Source: Candidatus Acidiferrales bacterium (GTDB lineage: Bacteria > Acidobacteriota > Terriglobia > Acidiferrales > UBA7541). From it: a stretch of DNA of 64,000 bases. The stretch is taken from positions 1-64,000 of the forward strand of contig DASYYH010000011.1 in NCBI GenBank assembly GCA_035934015.1. Direction: 5' to 3'. Positions 8,174-17,010 of this stretch are shown here, piece after piece (positions within the stretch are counted from its first letter, which is position 1; each line of letters starts with the position of its first letter). Made by a program: the position numbers and the translations under genes. The notes under the pieces were generated by a model. That model saw only the letters and a list, made by a program, of their open reading frames with translations. It was not told the origin of the DNA and did no database searches.

Positions 8174-8284
8174 GGATGGGAGTCAAAATTCAAACTCGCC
8201 CACTACCCACTTTCCTGGTCATTAGCCTTGACACAACAAAGTAATCCAATCACTTTGGCTCTGCCCGGGGAGAAGGAATAAACA

Positions 8285-9130
8285 ATGCCCGATTCTGTCT
8301 CTTCAGCGTCCTCGCCCCTCGATTTCGTTCTCGTCTTCGGCCACCCCATCTACGCGCTGGCCATCGCCGCTCTGGGCATTGAAACGGTCGTCTGCGCGCA
8401 CACTTCCGTTTTCCTCTATCCCCTGCCTGCCCATCCTCGTTTCCCCGCAATCTCTGTTCTGCCCTGGCTCCCGCCAATTCCCTGGCTCGCCTACTCCTTC
8501 GGAATCGTCATGGCTCTGCTCGGTTTCGGCCTGCTCCCACGCCGCACGCTGCGCCCTTCCGCGCTCGCGCTCGGCTCTCTCCTTTTTCTCGCCGCGCTAA
8601 TTCTCGACGTTCCTCGCAACGCCGCTCTCCCCGGCAGCATCGGCTTGCGCACTCTTGTTTTCGAGCCTCTTTCCCTGGCCTGCATCGCCTGGCTTCTTCC
8701 CGGCGCTGACCAAATTCCCGCCGGCCTTGAGCGCCTCGCTCGTTATCTGCTTGCCATTTCGTTCATCATTTTTGGCGTGGATCACTTCCTCGCGCTTCGC
8801 CCCATCGCCGCGCTCATTCCCGGCTGGATTCCCTGGCACGTCTTCTGGATCGCCTTCTTCGGCGCAGGATTCATCGCCACCGGCATCAGCCTTGCCTCCA
8901 ACATTCTCGTGCGCTGGAGCACCGCCTGCATCGGCCTCATGTACATGATTTGGGTGCTCACGCTGCATCTTCCTTCTGTCCTTGGCACCTACGTCATGGC
9001 CGGACGCAATAATCATGTTTCCTTGATGTCCAGTTTTCTCATTGCCGTTTCTCTCTGGGGAGGGCCCTGGGCTTTGGCGCGCAGCGTCAGGCAGACTGCT
9101 CTCACGAGCTCGCCCTCCGCGCCTTCTTGA
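8285..9130 (+). CDS. DoxX-like integral membrane protein
   Basis: A 281-residue polytopic membrane protein with about eight hydrophobic segments (for example PWLAYSFGIVMALLGFGLL, LALGSLLFLAALI, YLLAISFIIFGVDHFLAL, WHVFWIAFFGAGFIATGISL). The VDHF...IPGWIPWHVFW stretch is characteristic of DoxX-like proteins related to quinone-linked thiosulfate oxidases, but no catalytic assignment follows. It has GGGGAGAAGGA upstream. The next gene encodes a shorter relative with the same WIP motif, so the two may work together or be duplicates. Confidence 0.65.
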   Translation: MPDSVSSASSPLDFVLVFGHPIYALAIAALGIETVVCAHTSVFLYPLPAHPRFPAISVLPWLPPIPWLAYSFGIVMALLGFGLLPRRTLRPSALALGSLLFLAALILDVPRNAALPGSIGLRTLVFEPLSLACIAWLLPGADQIPAGLERLARYLLAISFIIFGVDHFLALRPIAALIPGWIPWHVFWIAFFGAGFIATGISLASNILVRWSTACIGLMYMIWVLTLHLPSVLGTYVMAGRNNHVSLMSSFLIAVSLWGGPWALARSVRQTALTSSPSAPS

Positions 9131-9200
9131 GCGAGACATAATTTTTCAGCAAGCTATGGGACACTCTTTTGCACGATGATCTTTGGACTAGGATGACACC

Positions 9201-9968
9201 ATGAAAATCTATCTCGGGCGTCACGTATTCGGATTGGCCGCCATCATCTTCGGCATTTTCACCTTCGCTTGGCGCGGCTTTTTCGTGCTGCAACAGACCC
9301 AGTCGATCGCAAACATTTCCCACCACGGATTCCTCATGTACCTTGCCGCGGCCATCGAAATTCTCGCCGGCTTGGCGATTCAATGGGACAAAACGGCGCG
9401 CGCCGGAGCGATCGCCCTCGGCATCCTCTTCTCTCTCATCGCTCTGTCTTGGATACCCGACATCGTCGCTAAACCGGGCGTCTATTACACCTGGGGCGCA
9501 TTTTTCTACCCATTTTCCAAGGCTGCGGGAGCGCTCATCGTCTACGCCACGTTTGGTCGCAGCGCCTCGCAGCAGCTAACAAAGTTGGCTCAGTTCGCGT
9601 GCATCTCCTTTGCCCTTTGCCTGATTTCCTTCGCATTGGAGCAAGTGGAATTCTTCGCTCACACGGCAGAGCTTGTTCCAAAATGGATTCCGCTCGGGCA
9701 AAATTTCTGGGCCTGGGCCACCACGGCTGCTTTTATCCTCGCCGCCATCGCTTTGCTTTCCGCGCGCTTCGCTCTTCTCGCTGCCCAGCTGACTACCGCA
9801 ATGCTCATCGGATTCGGCGTACTGATTTGGCTGCCCGTGTGTTTTGGAAATGTACATAACATTTTCAATTGGTCCGAGAATTTGGAGAATCTTGCGATAG
9901 CCGGAGCGGCGTGGATTGTCGCCGATTATCTCAGCCAAAAGCGCTCCGCCTCGATGCCCGCTAGGTAA
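9201..9968 (+). CDS. DoxX-like integral membrane protein (relative of the preceding gene)
   Basis: A 255-residue membrane protein with seven or eight hydrophobic helices (FGLAAIIFGIFTFAW, GAIALGILFSLIAL, FACISFALCLISFALEQVEFF, AWATTAAFILAAIALL, TAMLIGFGVLIWL). The EQVEFF...VPKWIPLGQNFW segment matches DHF...IPGWIPWHVFW of the upstream gene. The C-terminal half carries FGNVHNIFNW. The 70-nt gap and shared orientation suggest co-transcription. It ends convergently with the metallo-hydrolase gene. Function unknown. Confidence 0.65.
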   Translation: MKIYLGRHVFGLAAIIFGIFTFAWRGFFVLQQTQSIANISHHGFLMYLAAAIEILAGLAIQWDKTARAGAIALGILFSLIALSWIPDIVAKPGVYYTWGAFFYPFSKAAGALIVYATFGRSASQQLTKLAQFACISFALCLISFALEQVEFFAHTAELVPKWIPLGQNFWAWATTAAFILAAIALLSARFALLAAQLTTAMLIGFGVLIWLPVCFGNVHNIFNWSENLENLAIAGAAWIVADYLSQKRSASMPAR

Positions 9969-10004
9969 AGTCTCCGGCGAGGAAAACTCATCGCGCTCCG
10001 GCCG

Positions 10005-10970
10005 TCACGGATTTACTCCCGTGCCGTCACTGCGGCTTGCTGCGTGCCACGTCACTTCCTTGCCCACATCAATCACCGTCAAATCCTGGGCGACGGCGAG
10101 TGGCCCCGCATATTCTGTCCGCACCGCCTGCGCAATCCCCGCCGCATCTTTGTAGTGATAGACCACCGCCAGCTTCGGCTTCACTTCCGCGAATGCGCGC
10201 CCCGCATCTTCCGCGCTGGCAATCGTACGCTGTGCCGGCGGCGTTGGGTTCGTCGCTCCCACGCTCCACGCCGCATGGATCACGCAATCCGCGCCGTGCG
10301 CAAAATGGATCAGATTCTCCGAAAATTTCGTGTCGCCCGAAATCACCACCGCATGTCCGCCGTAGTCCACGCGGTACCCGAACGCCGGCTTCACGTTCCC
10401 ATGATCCACCAGAAATGCTGTCACTCGCACTCCGCCTTTGTCATAAACAATTCCCTGCTCGATATCCTTCGCATCGATTGCCACGCCGCTCGCCGGCAAA
10501 TTCTCCGGCGCTGCCTCGCGCACCGCGATGTCTCCTGCAAACGCTTCCGCCAAATGTTCCGCCATGCTCTGCGTTCCGCTCGGCCCAAAGAGTTCGAGCG
10601 ACTTCTGCCGCCCCAGAAACCATCCTGTCAGCCACAAATCCGGCAGCCCTACGACATGGTCCGAGTGCAGGTGCGTCAAAAACACAGCGTCAATCTCGTT
10701 CGCTTTCACTCCCGCTTGCGACAATCGAATCACTGCGCCGCGCCCGCAATCGAAGAGCAGTCGTTTCCCTCCCTCCTCGGCCAGAATCGCCGCTCCGAAT
10801 CGCTTTGCGTTCGGATACGGCGTCCCTGTTCCCAGCATCGTCACGCGTATCGCATCCACGCTCTTCGCTGCTCCCGCTGCGCTCACATTCTCTCCCGCGC
10901 TAACCATCACGCCTGCCAGCGCCATCACGCCCGCAACTGCAAAAATGATTCGCTCGAATCGCTTCAGCAC
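10005..10970 (-). CDS. Secreted metallo-beta-lactamase-fold hydrolase (RNase Z/AtsA-like)
   Basis: A 321-residue protein with an N-terminal signal sequence (IIFAVAGVMALAGVMV) followed by an MBL fold. It shows LGTGTPYPN at the first strand, the zinc motif LTHLHSDHVVGLPDL, a later GDT motif in VVISGDTKFSEN, and a terminal Y-H-Y-K segment. Closest families are arylsulfatase AtsA-like and RNase Z-like hydrolases exported to the periplasm. A paralogue with the same signal-peptide plan lies near 40 kb. The start is a GTG with GGGGAAACAG upstream. The substrate is unknown. Confidence 0.8.
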   Translation of the reverse strand: MLKRFERIIFAVAGVMALAGVMVSAGENVSAAGAAKSVDAIRVTMLGTGTPYPNAKRFGAAILAEEGGKRLLFDCGRGAVIRLSQAGVKANEIDAVFLTHLHSDHVVGLPDLWLTGWFLGRQKSLELFGPSGTQSMAEHLAEAFAGDIAVREAAPENLPASGVAIDAKDIEQGIVYDKGGVRVTAFLVDHGNVKPAFGYRVDYGGHAVVISGDTKFSENLIHFAHGADCVIHAAWSVGATNPTPPAQRTIASAEDAGRAFAEVKPKLAVVYHYKDAAGIAQAVRTEYAGPLAVAQDLTVIDVGKEVTWHAASRSDGTGVNP

Positions 10971-11274
10971 CTGTTTCCCCGGCTCAAGGTCACCAATTCT
11001 TCGCGATTTCTCGCGCTCAATCGCATCTTACCACGGCCCAATTTCACCGCTCCGCGCCGCCACAAAATCGCTCTTTTCGCCGGCAGCCATTGCTCTCACC
11101 CTTGCGCAAACTTTTTCTCCTTTGTGGCTACGCGTGCCCGTGCTGTCGCCATCCGCACACACTTTTTTCGCTGACAAATTTCGTCTTCCTCCATCAAATC
11201 AGCGACTTAGAATTCCTTTGCTCAAGGTACCCCATTTGCTCTTATTGCCTCTGTCTCTTTAGGGAGAGGCTGCA
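10971..11274. other. Intergenic stretch without recognisable gene
   Basis: About 300 nt between the divergent hydrolase gene and the small membrane ORF. I see no coding potential, no hairpin followed by a T-run and no member of the repeat families. The last bases contain the ribosome binding site (AGGGAGAGG) of the next small ORF. Promoters for both divergent genes must lie here, but no clear -35/-10 pair stands out. Confidence 0.4.
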
Positions 11275-11376
11275 ATGGGCAATATTTTCATCCTGACCGT
11301 CTCAGCCATTCTGGTTTTCCTCTGCATCGCGTCCGGCATCGAGCACATCGGTCCCGGTCGCCCGCGCAAAAACTAG
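11275..11376 (+). CDS. 33-residue single-pass membrane microprotein
   Basis: A short ORF, ATG to TAG, with AGGGAGAGG placed 5 nt before the ATG. Residues 3-21 (NIFILTVSAILVFLCIASG) form one clear transmembrane helix, and the tail HIGPGRPRKN is basic, predicting a cytoplasmic C-terminus. The ribosome binding site and the helix-plus-charged-tail design argue that it is translated. No family recognised and no operon partner, since the next gene begins 390 nt away. Confidence 0.5.
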   Translation: MGNIFILTVSAILVFLCIASGIEHIGPGRPRKN

Positions 11377-11769
11377 CGGCGTACTCATCATTCTTTGAGC
11401 CCTCTCTGTATGCTCGGTATTCTGCCAATCTGAACCCTCTAACTGTCTGATCTTCATCCCTCGGTCCGTTCACACCGATTCGTGCCGGAAATCTCGCGCA
11501 TCGGCTCGAAGCGATATGCATACGAGGTTGACCAAGCGGCACTTCAACAGGAATATTAATTTCCTCTTTCTCCAAATTCTGGAATATGATTGCTTCGTAA
11601 CTTGAATGCAGGCCACCGCGCGAACCAATTTCTAAATTCCCGCCCGCGCTGCGTGGCATTTCGTTAAGTCGAGCAATCGCGCAATTCACTGAATTCGCTT
11701 GGTTCTCGCGGATGGGCCATGCCGGACCGTGAGTTTGATTTGGCGCACACACGTGCTGCAAAGAATTCC
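11377..11769. other. Intergenic stretch without recognisable gene
   Basis: About 390 nt upstream of the radical SAM gene. Base composition is more AT-rich than in neighbouring genes. Open frames exist on both strands, but none shows a ribosome binding site, a recognisable motif or the codon pattern of the region. No repeat-family member or terminator is seen. Confidence 0.35.
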
Positions 11770-13326
11770 ATGAAGATTTTATTGTACAACCCAGACAACG
11801 GTGTTACCCGCAACTTCATGCCGCACCTTTGGATGTTTCTCCTCCAGTCGCTCACTCCTCCTGGCCACGAAGTCGTGCTGATTGACGGCAACGCGCAACC
11901 CATGGACGAAGAAAGCATCGCCCGCTATGTGCGCGAAAATAATATCGGTCTCGTGGGCATCGGTGCGATGACTCGTATGATCGCCAAGGCTTATCGCATG
12001 GCCGACGCCGTCCGTGCCGCAGGCGTAAAAGTCGTAATGGGCGGCCCGCACGTCACCGAAATGGCCCATGAGGCGCTTGGCCGCGACGGCGGCTCGCGTC
12101 ACGCCGACGCCGTTGCTCTTGGCGAGGCTGATGAGACATGGCCCAAGATCGTCGAAGATGCGGCACGCGGCTCTCTCAAAGATATCTACGCCCCCGTCGA
12201 CGACTTTGGCCAGGAACGCAAACCTGCGCTGCAACCTTACCCGGTGATTCCCTGGGACAAAATCAAGCTGGAACAATTCAATTTGCTTCCGCGCGTGTTG
12301 CAGCCTCTGCTCAAGCGCGTCGGCGCCGGCTGGGGAACGTTTCGCATTATTCCCGTCGAATCCGGCCGCGGTTGCCCCTACGGCTGCGAGTTTTGCACCG
12401 TCACGGGATTTTTCGGCGACTCCATTCGCTTTCGCACCAATGAAAGTGTCGTCAACGAGCTATTGCTTCTCAAGGCGCGTGCTCGCGAAGAAGGCGGCCA
12501 GATCGCCGTCTTTTTCATCGACGACAATTTTGCCATCAACCTGAAGCGCACGAAGTCCCTCCTGCGCGACATCATCGCCGCCAACGCCCAGGTGCACTGG
12601 GTCGCGCAGATCAGCGCCAATCTCCTGCGCGACGAAGAACTCGTGGGCCTCATCGCCGCCGCCGGCGGCAAGTGGATTTTCATCGGAATGGAATCCATCG
12701 ACCCCGCCAACCTTGCTGACGTCAAAAAGGGCTTCAACAAACCCGCCGAATATGCTGTCGTCCTCGACCGCCTCGCCCGCCACAACATTTTTGCCATCAC
12801 TTCCTTCATCTTCGGCATGGACAATGACACTCCCGGCGTGGCCGACCGCACCTTAAAGGAAATCCGCACTTGGCCCCCCGGCCTCCCCATTTTTGGGTTG
12901 CTGACTCCTCTGCCTGCCACGCCCCTTTACAAGAGGCTCGAAGCCGCGGGACGCCTCACGCGTGTCAAGCACTGGCAGGAGTTCATTCCTTTCGCCATGG
13001 CCCATACACCGCTGAAGATAACCATCGATGAAGCTCACGAAGAAGTTCGCAAGGGATGGTCTAGTTCCTACAGCCCCGAGGCCATTGAAAAAGCCGTGGA
13101 TTCGATCAACCACAAGCCGCTCGGTTATCGCATCAATATTCTTGTCGCACGCCTTTGTTTCCGCGGAATTTATTTCCCGCAAATGGGCCGTTTCGCATGG
13201 CTGAAATCCATTCTTGAAAATCGCCGCACGATTTTCAAGCTGCTGAAGCAGGGCTTTGGAGGAGGTCTTCACGCGGCCGCGCCGTCCGGTGCGGCTCAGC
13301 CGGCTGCCGAACAACAGCAAACCTGA
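11770..13326 (+). CDS. B12-binding-type radical SAM protein
   Basis: A 518-residue enzyme. The N-terminal B12-binding-like Rossmann domain spans about residues 1-140 (MKILLYNPDNG, VVLIDGNAQPM, IGLVGIGAMTRM, KVVMGGPHVTEM). The radical SAM core follows, with the [4Fe-4S] cysteines in GRGCPYGCEFCTVT at about 200. After it come IFIGMESIDPANL and a C-terminal extension with LTPLPATPLYKRLE, typical of BchE-like subfamilies. Such enzymes methylate or couple unactivated carbons, often in lipids and cofactors. ATG 11770 is preferred because MKILLYNP matches the family start. It lies directly before inositol-phosphate synthase, hinting at a lipid-related role, which is inference. Confidence 0.85.
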   Translation: MKILLYNPDNGVTRNFMPHLWMFLLQSLTPPGHEVVLIDGNAQPMDEESIARYVRENNIGLVGIGAMTRMIAKAYRMADAVRAAGVKVVMGGPHVTEMAHEALGRDGGSRHADAVALGEADETWPKIVEDAARGSLKDIYAPVDDFGQERKPALQPYPVIPWDKIKLEQFNLLPRVLQPLLKRVGAGWGTFRIIPVESGRGCPYGCEFCTVTGFFGDSIRFRTNESVVNELLLLKARAREEGGQIAVFFIDDNFAINLKRTKSLLRDIIAANAQVHWVAQISANLLRDEELVGLIAAAGGKWIFIGMESIDPANLADVKKGFNKPAEYAVVLDRLARHNIFAITSFIFGMDNDTPGVADRTLKEIRTWPPGLPIFGLLTPLPATPLYKRLEAAGRLTRVKHWQEFIPFAMAHTPLKITIDEAHEEVRKGWSSSYSPEAIEKAVDSINHKPLGYRINILVARLCFRGIYFPQMGRFAWLKSILENRRTIFKLLKQGFGGGLHAAAPSGAAQPAAEQQQT

Positions 13327-13603
13327 CTCCGGTTCGCAAATCCTTTCTCGTTTGTTCCTCCAAGTGCGAAACTGTCGCCATTCACCGTCGTTCCGCGGTG
13401 CGGCAAAATCCCTTTTCTCCTGTCGAATCAATGGATCGAATTTTGCCCGGGTGGGCGGCCCGTTTGCCGCCGTGTCCGTCGCTTGGCGCCGAAACGAATT
13501 GCAAATCCATCTCGCTTCGCGCATCATATTTAGTTTCTTGACAGGCGCTTTTCTTTCATAAGCGTTTTGCGCGCCTGCACTTTATTTCACTGAGGAGATA
13601 GGA

Positions 13604-14917
13604 ATGCGGAAACCTGGAAAGATCGCGCCCGCCAAGGGCAAGCTCGGCGTTTTGACGCCCGGCGTCGGCGCGGTAAGCACCACGTTCATGGCTGGCGTCG
13701 AGCTTGTGCGCAAACGCGCGGCGCTGCCCATCGGCTCGCTCACGCAGATGGGAACGATTCGCCTCGGCAAACGGACCGAAAATCGCGCGCCGAAAATCCG
13801 CGACTTTGTTTCTCTTGCCGACCTGAACGATCTCGTCTTCGGCGGCTGGGACATTTTCCCCGACACGGCCCACGAAGCCGCGAAAAAAGCCGGCGTCCTT
13901 GACGATTCGCATCTTTCCAAAGTTCAGCCTTTCCTTCACGGCATCAAGCCTATGAAGGCGGCCTTCGATCAGAACTACGTCAAGAAGCTCCACGGCACGC
14001 ACGTCAAGCACGCCAAGAATAAATTCGATCTCGCCGAACAGCTTCGCGACGACATCCGCGAATTCAAGAAAAAATCTAAAGTCGACCGCACGGTCATGGT
14101 CTGGTGCGCTTCGACGGAGATTTTTCTCAAGCCCGAAAAAATCCACGACACGCTCGCTTCCTTCGAGCGCGCCATGAAGGAAAATCACGAATCCATCGCG
14201 CCCTCGATGCTCTATGCCTACGCCGCGATTCAGGAGGGCGTGCCCTTCGCCAATGGCGCGCCGAATTTGACTGCCGAACTTCCTGCACTCGTCGAACTCG
14301 CCAAAGAAAAAAACGTTCCCATCTGCGGCAAGGATTTCAAAACCGGCCAGACGCTGATGAAGACGATTCTCTCGCCCGGTTTCAAGGCGCGCATGATTGG
14401 CGTGAAGGGCTGGTTCTCCACCAACATTCTCGGCAATCGCGACGGCGAAGTGCTTGACGATCCCGGCTCGTTCAAAACCAAAGAAGAATCTAAGCTCGGC
14501 GCGCTCGAATATATTTTTCAACCCAAGCTTTATCCCGAACTCTACGGCGATCTCTACCACAAAGTGCGCATCAACTATTACCCGCCGCGCGGCGACAACA
14601 AAGAGGGCTGGGACAACATCGACATTTTCGGCTGGCTCGGCTATCCCATGCAGATCAAAGTGGATTTTCTGTGCCGCGATTCGATTCTCGCCGCGCCCAT
14701 CGTGCTCGATCTCGTGCTCTTTCTCGACCTCGCGCAGCGCGCCGGAATGCGCGGCATTCAGGAGTGGCTCAGCTTCTATTTCAAATCGCCCATGTGCGCG
14801 CCGGAGCTGTATCCCGAGCATGATCTCTTCATCCAGCTGATGAAACTGAAAAACACGCTGCGCTGGATGATGGGCGAAGAACTCATCACCCACCTCGGCG
14901 CCGAATATTACGATTAG
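13604..14917 (+). CDS. ino1: myo-Inositol-1-phosphate synthase
   Basis: A 437-residue NAD-dependent synthase that converts glucose 6-phosphate to inositol 1-phosphate. The N-terminal Rossmann part carries KLGVLTPGVGAVSTTFMAGV. The signature GKDFKTGQTLMKT is at about residues 242-254, followed by SFKTKEES, and the catalytic lysine region IKVDFLCRDSILAAPIVLD is intact. AGGAGATAGGA precedes the ATG. Inositol phosphate feeds phosphatidylinositol-type lipids or osmolytes. The B12 radical SAM gene lies 277 nt upstream on the same strand, and a DUF1569 gene follows after 52 nt. Confidence 0.9.
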   Translation: MRKPGKIAPAKGKLGVLTPGVGAVSTTFMAGVELVRKRAALPIGSLTQMGTIRLGKRTENRAPKIRDFVSLADLNDLVFGGWDIFPDTAHEAAKKAGVLDDSHLSKVQPFLHGIKPMKAAFDQNYVKKLHGTHVKHAKNKFDLAEQLRDDIREFKKKSKVDRTVMVWCASTEIFLKPEKIHDTLASFERAMKENHESIAPSMLYAYAAIQEGVPFANGAPNLTAELPALVELAKEKNVPICGKDFKTGQTLMKTILSPGFKARMIGVKGWFSTNILGNRDGEVLDDPGSFKTKEESKLGALEYIFQPKLYPELYGDLYHKVRINYYPPRGDNKEGWDNIDIFGWLGYPMQIKVDFLCRDSILAAPIVLDLVLFLDLAQRAGMRGIQEWLSFYFKSPMCAPELYPEHDLFIQLMKLKNTLRWMMGEELITHLGAEYYD

Positions 14918-14969
14918 GTGCCCGACGCTCTGGTTTTGCGCGGGCGTCACGAGCTTCAAGGAGAAGGTA

Positions 14970-15428
14970 ATGGTTTCGAAAAACCTGTTCGAACCATTAA
15001 GCGTTGAAGAAATCAGAAAGCGAATCCTCCAGTTGAAGCCCGATAGCCAGCGGCAGTGGGGCAAGATGCACCCGGCGCAGATGCTCGCGCATTGTTCGCT
15101 GGGTGTGGAGATGGCCATGGGAGACCTGCGCCCGCCACGCATGCTGATTGGGCGCATTCTGGGATCGCTTGCCAAGGCAAAGGCTCTAAAAGACGGCGAG
15201 CCTTTGCGGAAAAATTCATCTACGATGAAGAGCCTATTGATTAAGGACAACCCCGATTTCGCAGCGCAGCGCGAGCGCCTCTCCGCATTGGTCGAACGCT
15301 TCGCCGCTGCCGGCCCGGCAGGATGCACCACGCACCCGCACAGTTTTTTTGGCCGGTTGACGCCGCAGGAGTGGGCCGTCTTGATGTACAAACATCTCGA
15401 TCACCATTTGCGGCAATTTGGCGTCTGA
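14970..15428 (+). CDS. DUF1569 (DinB-like) protein
   Basis: A 152-residue protein with a four-helix-bundle pattern of the DinB/DUF1569 superfamily. Potential metal-ligand histidines are at KMHPAQMLAHCSLG (about residues 34-47), HPHSFFGRLT and the C-terminal KHLDHHLRQFGV. The last motif is the hallmark of DUF1569. GGAGAAGG precedes the ATG. It may be co-transcribed with ino1. Relatives are predicted thiol-dependent or metal-dependent enzymes, but the activity here is unknown. Confidence 0.75.
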   Translation: MVSKNLFEPLSVEEIRKRILQLKPDSQRQWGKMHPAQMLAHCSLGVEMAMGDLRPPRMLIGRILGSLAKAKALKDGEPLRKNSSTMKSLLIKDNPDFAAQRERLSALVERFAAAGPAGCTTHPHSFFGRLTPQEWAVLMYKHLDHHLRQFGV

Positions 15429-15626
15429 TGCCTCGTTGGGAAGTTTTTTGCCGCGCTGTATTGGCTTCCGCGCGGGTTTCGCGTTTACTCTAGCGTCACA
15501 AAACGCGCTCGCTTTCGTCACAAAACGCCCATTTTCTGGTAATTTCGCAGCATCATGGTTGTCGGGGCCCTGCTGAACGCGGGCCATTTTTGTGAGTAAA
15601 ATTCGAAACTAAACGGAGACCCAGCC

Positions 15627-16523
15627 TTGCGAAAATTTTCTGTATATGCCACTGCACTGCTTTTCGGGTGCATCATCTTTCTTCCGGCGAGCTGCTTCGC
15701 GCAATCGTCGATTGCCGCCAGCGCAACGATTACATCGCTCAACGCGAATGAATCTTCGTCGCTTGTTCCGGCATCGCCACTCGTTGCCGATGATTACAGC
15801 TTCTATTCCCTTGCGGCTCCGTCGCTGGCTCTGACGCCTTCGGCGCCAGCTCCGCCGCCCGGTGTGCCGATTCTTTCGCGCATCGGCATCGGCGTAAAAG
15901 TTTCGACGCTCGGCGCGGGCATCGAAGCCGCCTACAAAATTATTCCGCATCTCAATATTCGCGGCGGCTTCAACGATTTCAGCTACAGCCGCACGTTCAA
16001 CACCAATGGCTTCGCCGCCGACGCCAGCCTGCAGTTGCGTTCCGTGGAAGGCCATGTGGATTACTTCCTCATCGGCCCGCTGCACATCAGCGGTGGCGCG
16101 CTTTTCTACAACGACAACAAGGCCACGGGTAACCTCACAGTGCCCGGCGGCAGTAGTTTCAAGCTCAACAGCACGACCTATTACAGCGATCCTACGAATC
16201 CGATTACCGGCAATGCAACGCTCGGCTTGAATAAGGCCGCGCCGACAGCAACGCTGGGCCTCGGCAACCTCGTCGGGAAGCATCGCGTCAGCGTCAATTT
16301 CGAAGTGGGCGCGGCGTTCCAGGGCTCGCCATCGATCGGCATGAACCTCGCGGGAACGGCTTGCACTTCGTATCCGTGCGTCGCCGGCGTAAATACGATT
16401 AATGCCGCGACGGACCCGGGATTGCAGTCCAACCTGGCGGCGCAGCGGAAGAAGTACAGCAACGACCTGACCGCGTTCAAGTTTTACCCGATCATTTCGC
16501 TCGGCTTCAGCTTCCGGCTCTAG
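15627..16523 (+). CDS. Predicted outer-membrane beta-barrel protein
   Basis: A 298-residue exported protein. The TTG start has GGAG about 7 nt upstream, then a signal peptide (ALLFGCIIFLPASCFA, cleavage near QSS) and a low-complexity Ala/Ser/Pro segment to about residue 90. After that come amphipathic strands typical of small barrels: ISRIGIGVKVSTLGAGIEAAYK, LNIRGGFNDFSYSR, VDYFLIGPLHISGGALFY and the closing strand IISLGFSFRL, whose terminal aromatic-x-hydrophobic pattern is the usual barrel-assembly signal. No substrate can be inferred. A strong terminator follows 20 nt after the stop. Confidence 0.65.
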   Translation: MRKFSVYATALLFGCIIFLPASCFAQSSIAASATITSLNANESSSLVPASPLVADDYSFYSLAAPSLALTPSAPAPPPGVPILSRIGIGVKVSTLGAGIEAAYKIIPHLNIRGGFNDFSYSRTFNTNGFAADASLQLRSVEGHVDYFLIGPLHISGGALFYNDNKATGNLTVPGGSSFKLNSTTYYSDPTNPITGNATLGLNKAAPTATLGLGNLVGKHRVSVNFEVGAAFQGSPSIGMNLAGTACTSYPCVAGVNTINAATDPGLQSNLAAQRKKYSNDLTAFKFYPIISLGFSFRL

Positions 16524-16543
16524 TTTTTTTGAGCTTTCCCCTG

Positions 16544-16586
16544 CCCCATCCTTTGCGCATGACGCAGAGGATGGGGTTTTTCTTTT
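16544..16586 (+). terminator. Intrinsic terminator of the barrel-protein gene
   Basis: CCCCATCCTTTGCG pairs with CGCAGAGGATGGGG (14 bp, one G-T pair) around the loop CATGA, followed directly by TTTTTCTTTT. It lies 20 nt after the stop codon. Confidence 0.92.
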
Positions 16587-16851
16587 AGCTCCGTTCAATG
16601 CCAAAGCCAAGACGCTAACCCCGCGATAAATTAAATATCATGACGGAAGAGGAGTTCCAGCGTCCGCGAACAGGTGAGATCATGAGCGTTGATACCGCTC
16701 GACCAGAAAAAGCTCCCAGTTCCATCCGTCGGCCTGCACAAACTGCGCGACTCCACAAATGGCCAAGCCCACGAACGCAGAGAAGGGCTCGGAAGCGCAA
16801 ACCACTCACTCCGTTCGAATAATTAGGCTGTCATTTTGTTGCCGAATTCTC

Positions 16852-16880
16852 TTGACGGATAGTTAATCTTATGGTAAGCT
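16852..16880 (+). promoter_or_regulatory. Promoter of a candidate small RNA
   Basis: TTGACG (16852-16857) and TAAGCT (16875-16880) are separated by exactly 17 nt. Predicted transcription start is about 16887. What follows is not coding but a series of hairpins ending in a terminator, so the promoter probably drives a short structured RNA. Confidence 0.6.
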
Positions 16881-16886
16881 GTGGGT

Positions 16887-17010
16887 GTATAGGTTGATAT
16901 CTGTCGGCTGGGCCGTTTGCTCCGGATTCCCCGGACGCATAAGCTCTCCCGCAAACTGATTGATGAGTTGTGTCAATCGTCTCGGTAAGGTGCCGAGGCG
17001 ATTTTTTTTT
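16887..17010 (+). ncRNA. Candidate structured small RNA or attenuator leader
   Basis: About 124 nt between a 17-nt-spaced promoter and an intrinsic terminator. Three nested or serial stems are visible: GTTTGC (16915) closes with GCAAAC (16956), enclosing TCCGG-attcc-CCGGA. Next, GATTGA (16958) pairs with TCAATC (16978). Last is the terminator stem CGTCTCGG/CCGAGGCG. No open frame or ribosome binding site lies within. Only 24 nt separate its T-run from the next ATG, so it could be a free sRNA or a premature-termination leader of that gene. It matches no riboswitch class I know. Confidence 0.55.
16978..17010 (+). terminator. Intrinsic terminator of the candidate small RNA
   Basis: Stem CGTCTCGG/CCGAGGCG (8 bp, one G-T pair), loop taaggtg, then ATTTTTTTTT. 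It lies just upstream of the ribosome binding site of the following gene, so read-through control is possible. Confidence 0.85.

Noticed and set aside
7993-8193. A 66-codon minus-strand frame after the CxC protein
   Set aside because: Its beginning covers a GC-rich hairpin and A-tract. No ribosome binding site and no recognisable sequence; at most a gene remnant.
11288-11761. A 157-codon minus-strand frame over the small membrane ORF and spacer
   Set aside because: No ribosome binding site, atypical composition, no motif.
13556-15391. A 611-codon minus-strand frame over ino1 and DUF1569
   Set aside because: Both plus-strand genes have clear family motifs and ribosome binding sites. The antisense frame has low-complexity composition.
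16640-16822. A 60-codon plus-strand frame between the barrel gene and the small RNA
   Set aside because: Weak upstream signal and low-complexity basic sequence. Could not be supported as a gene.
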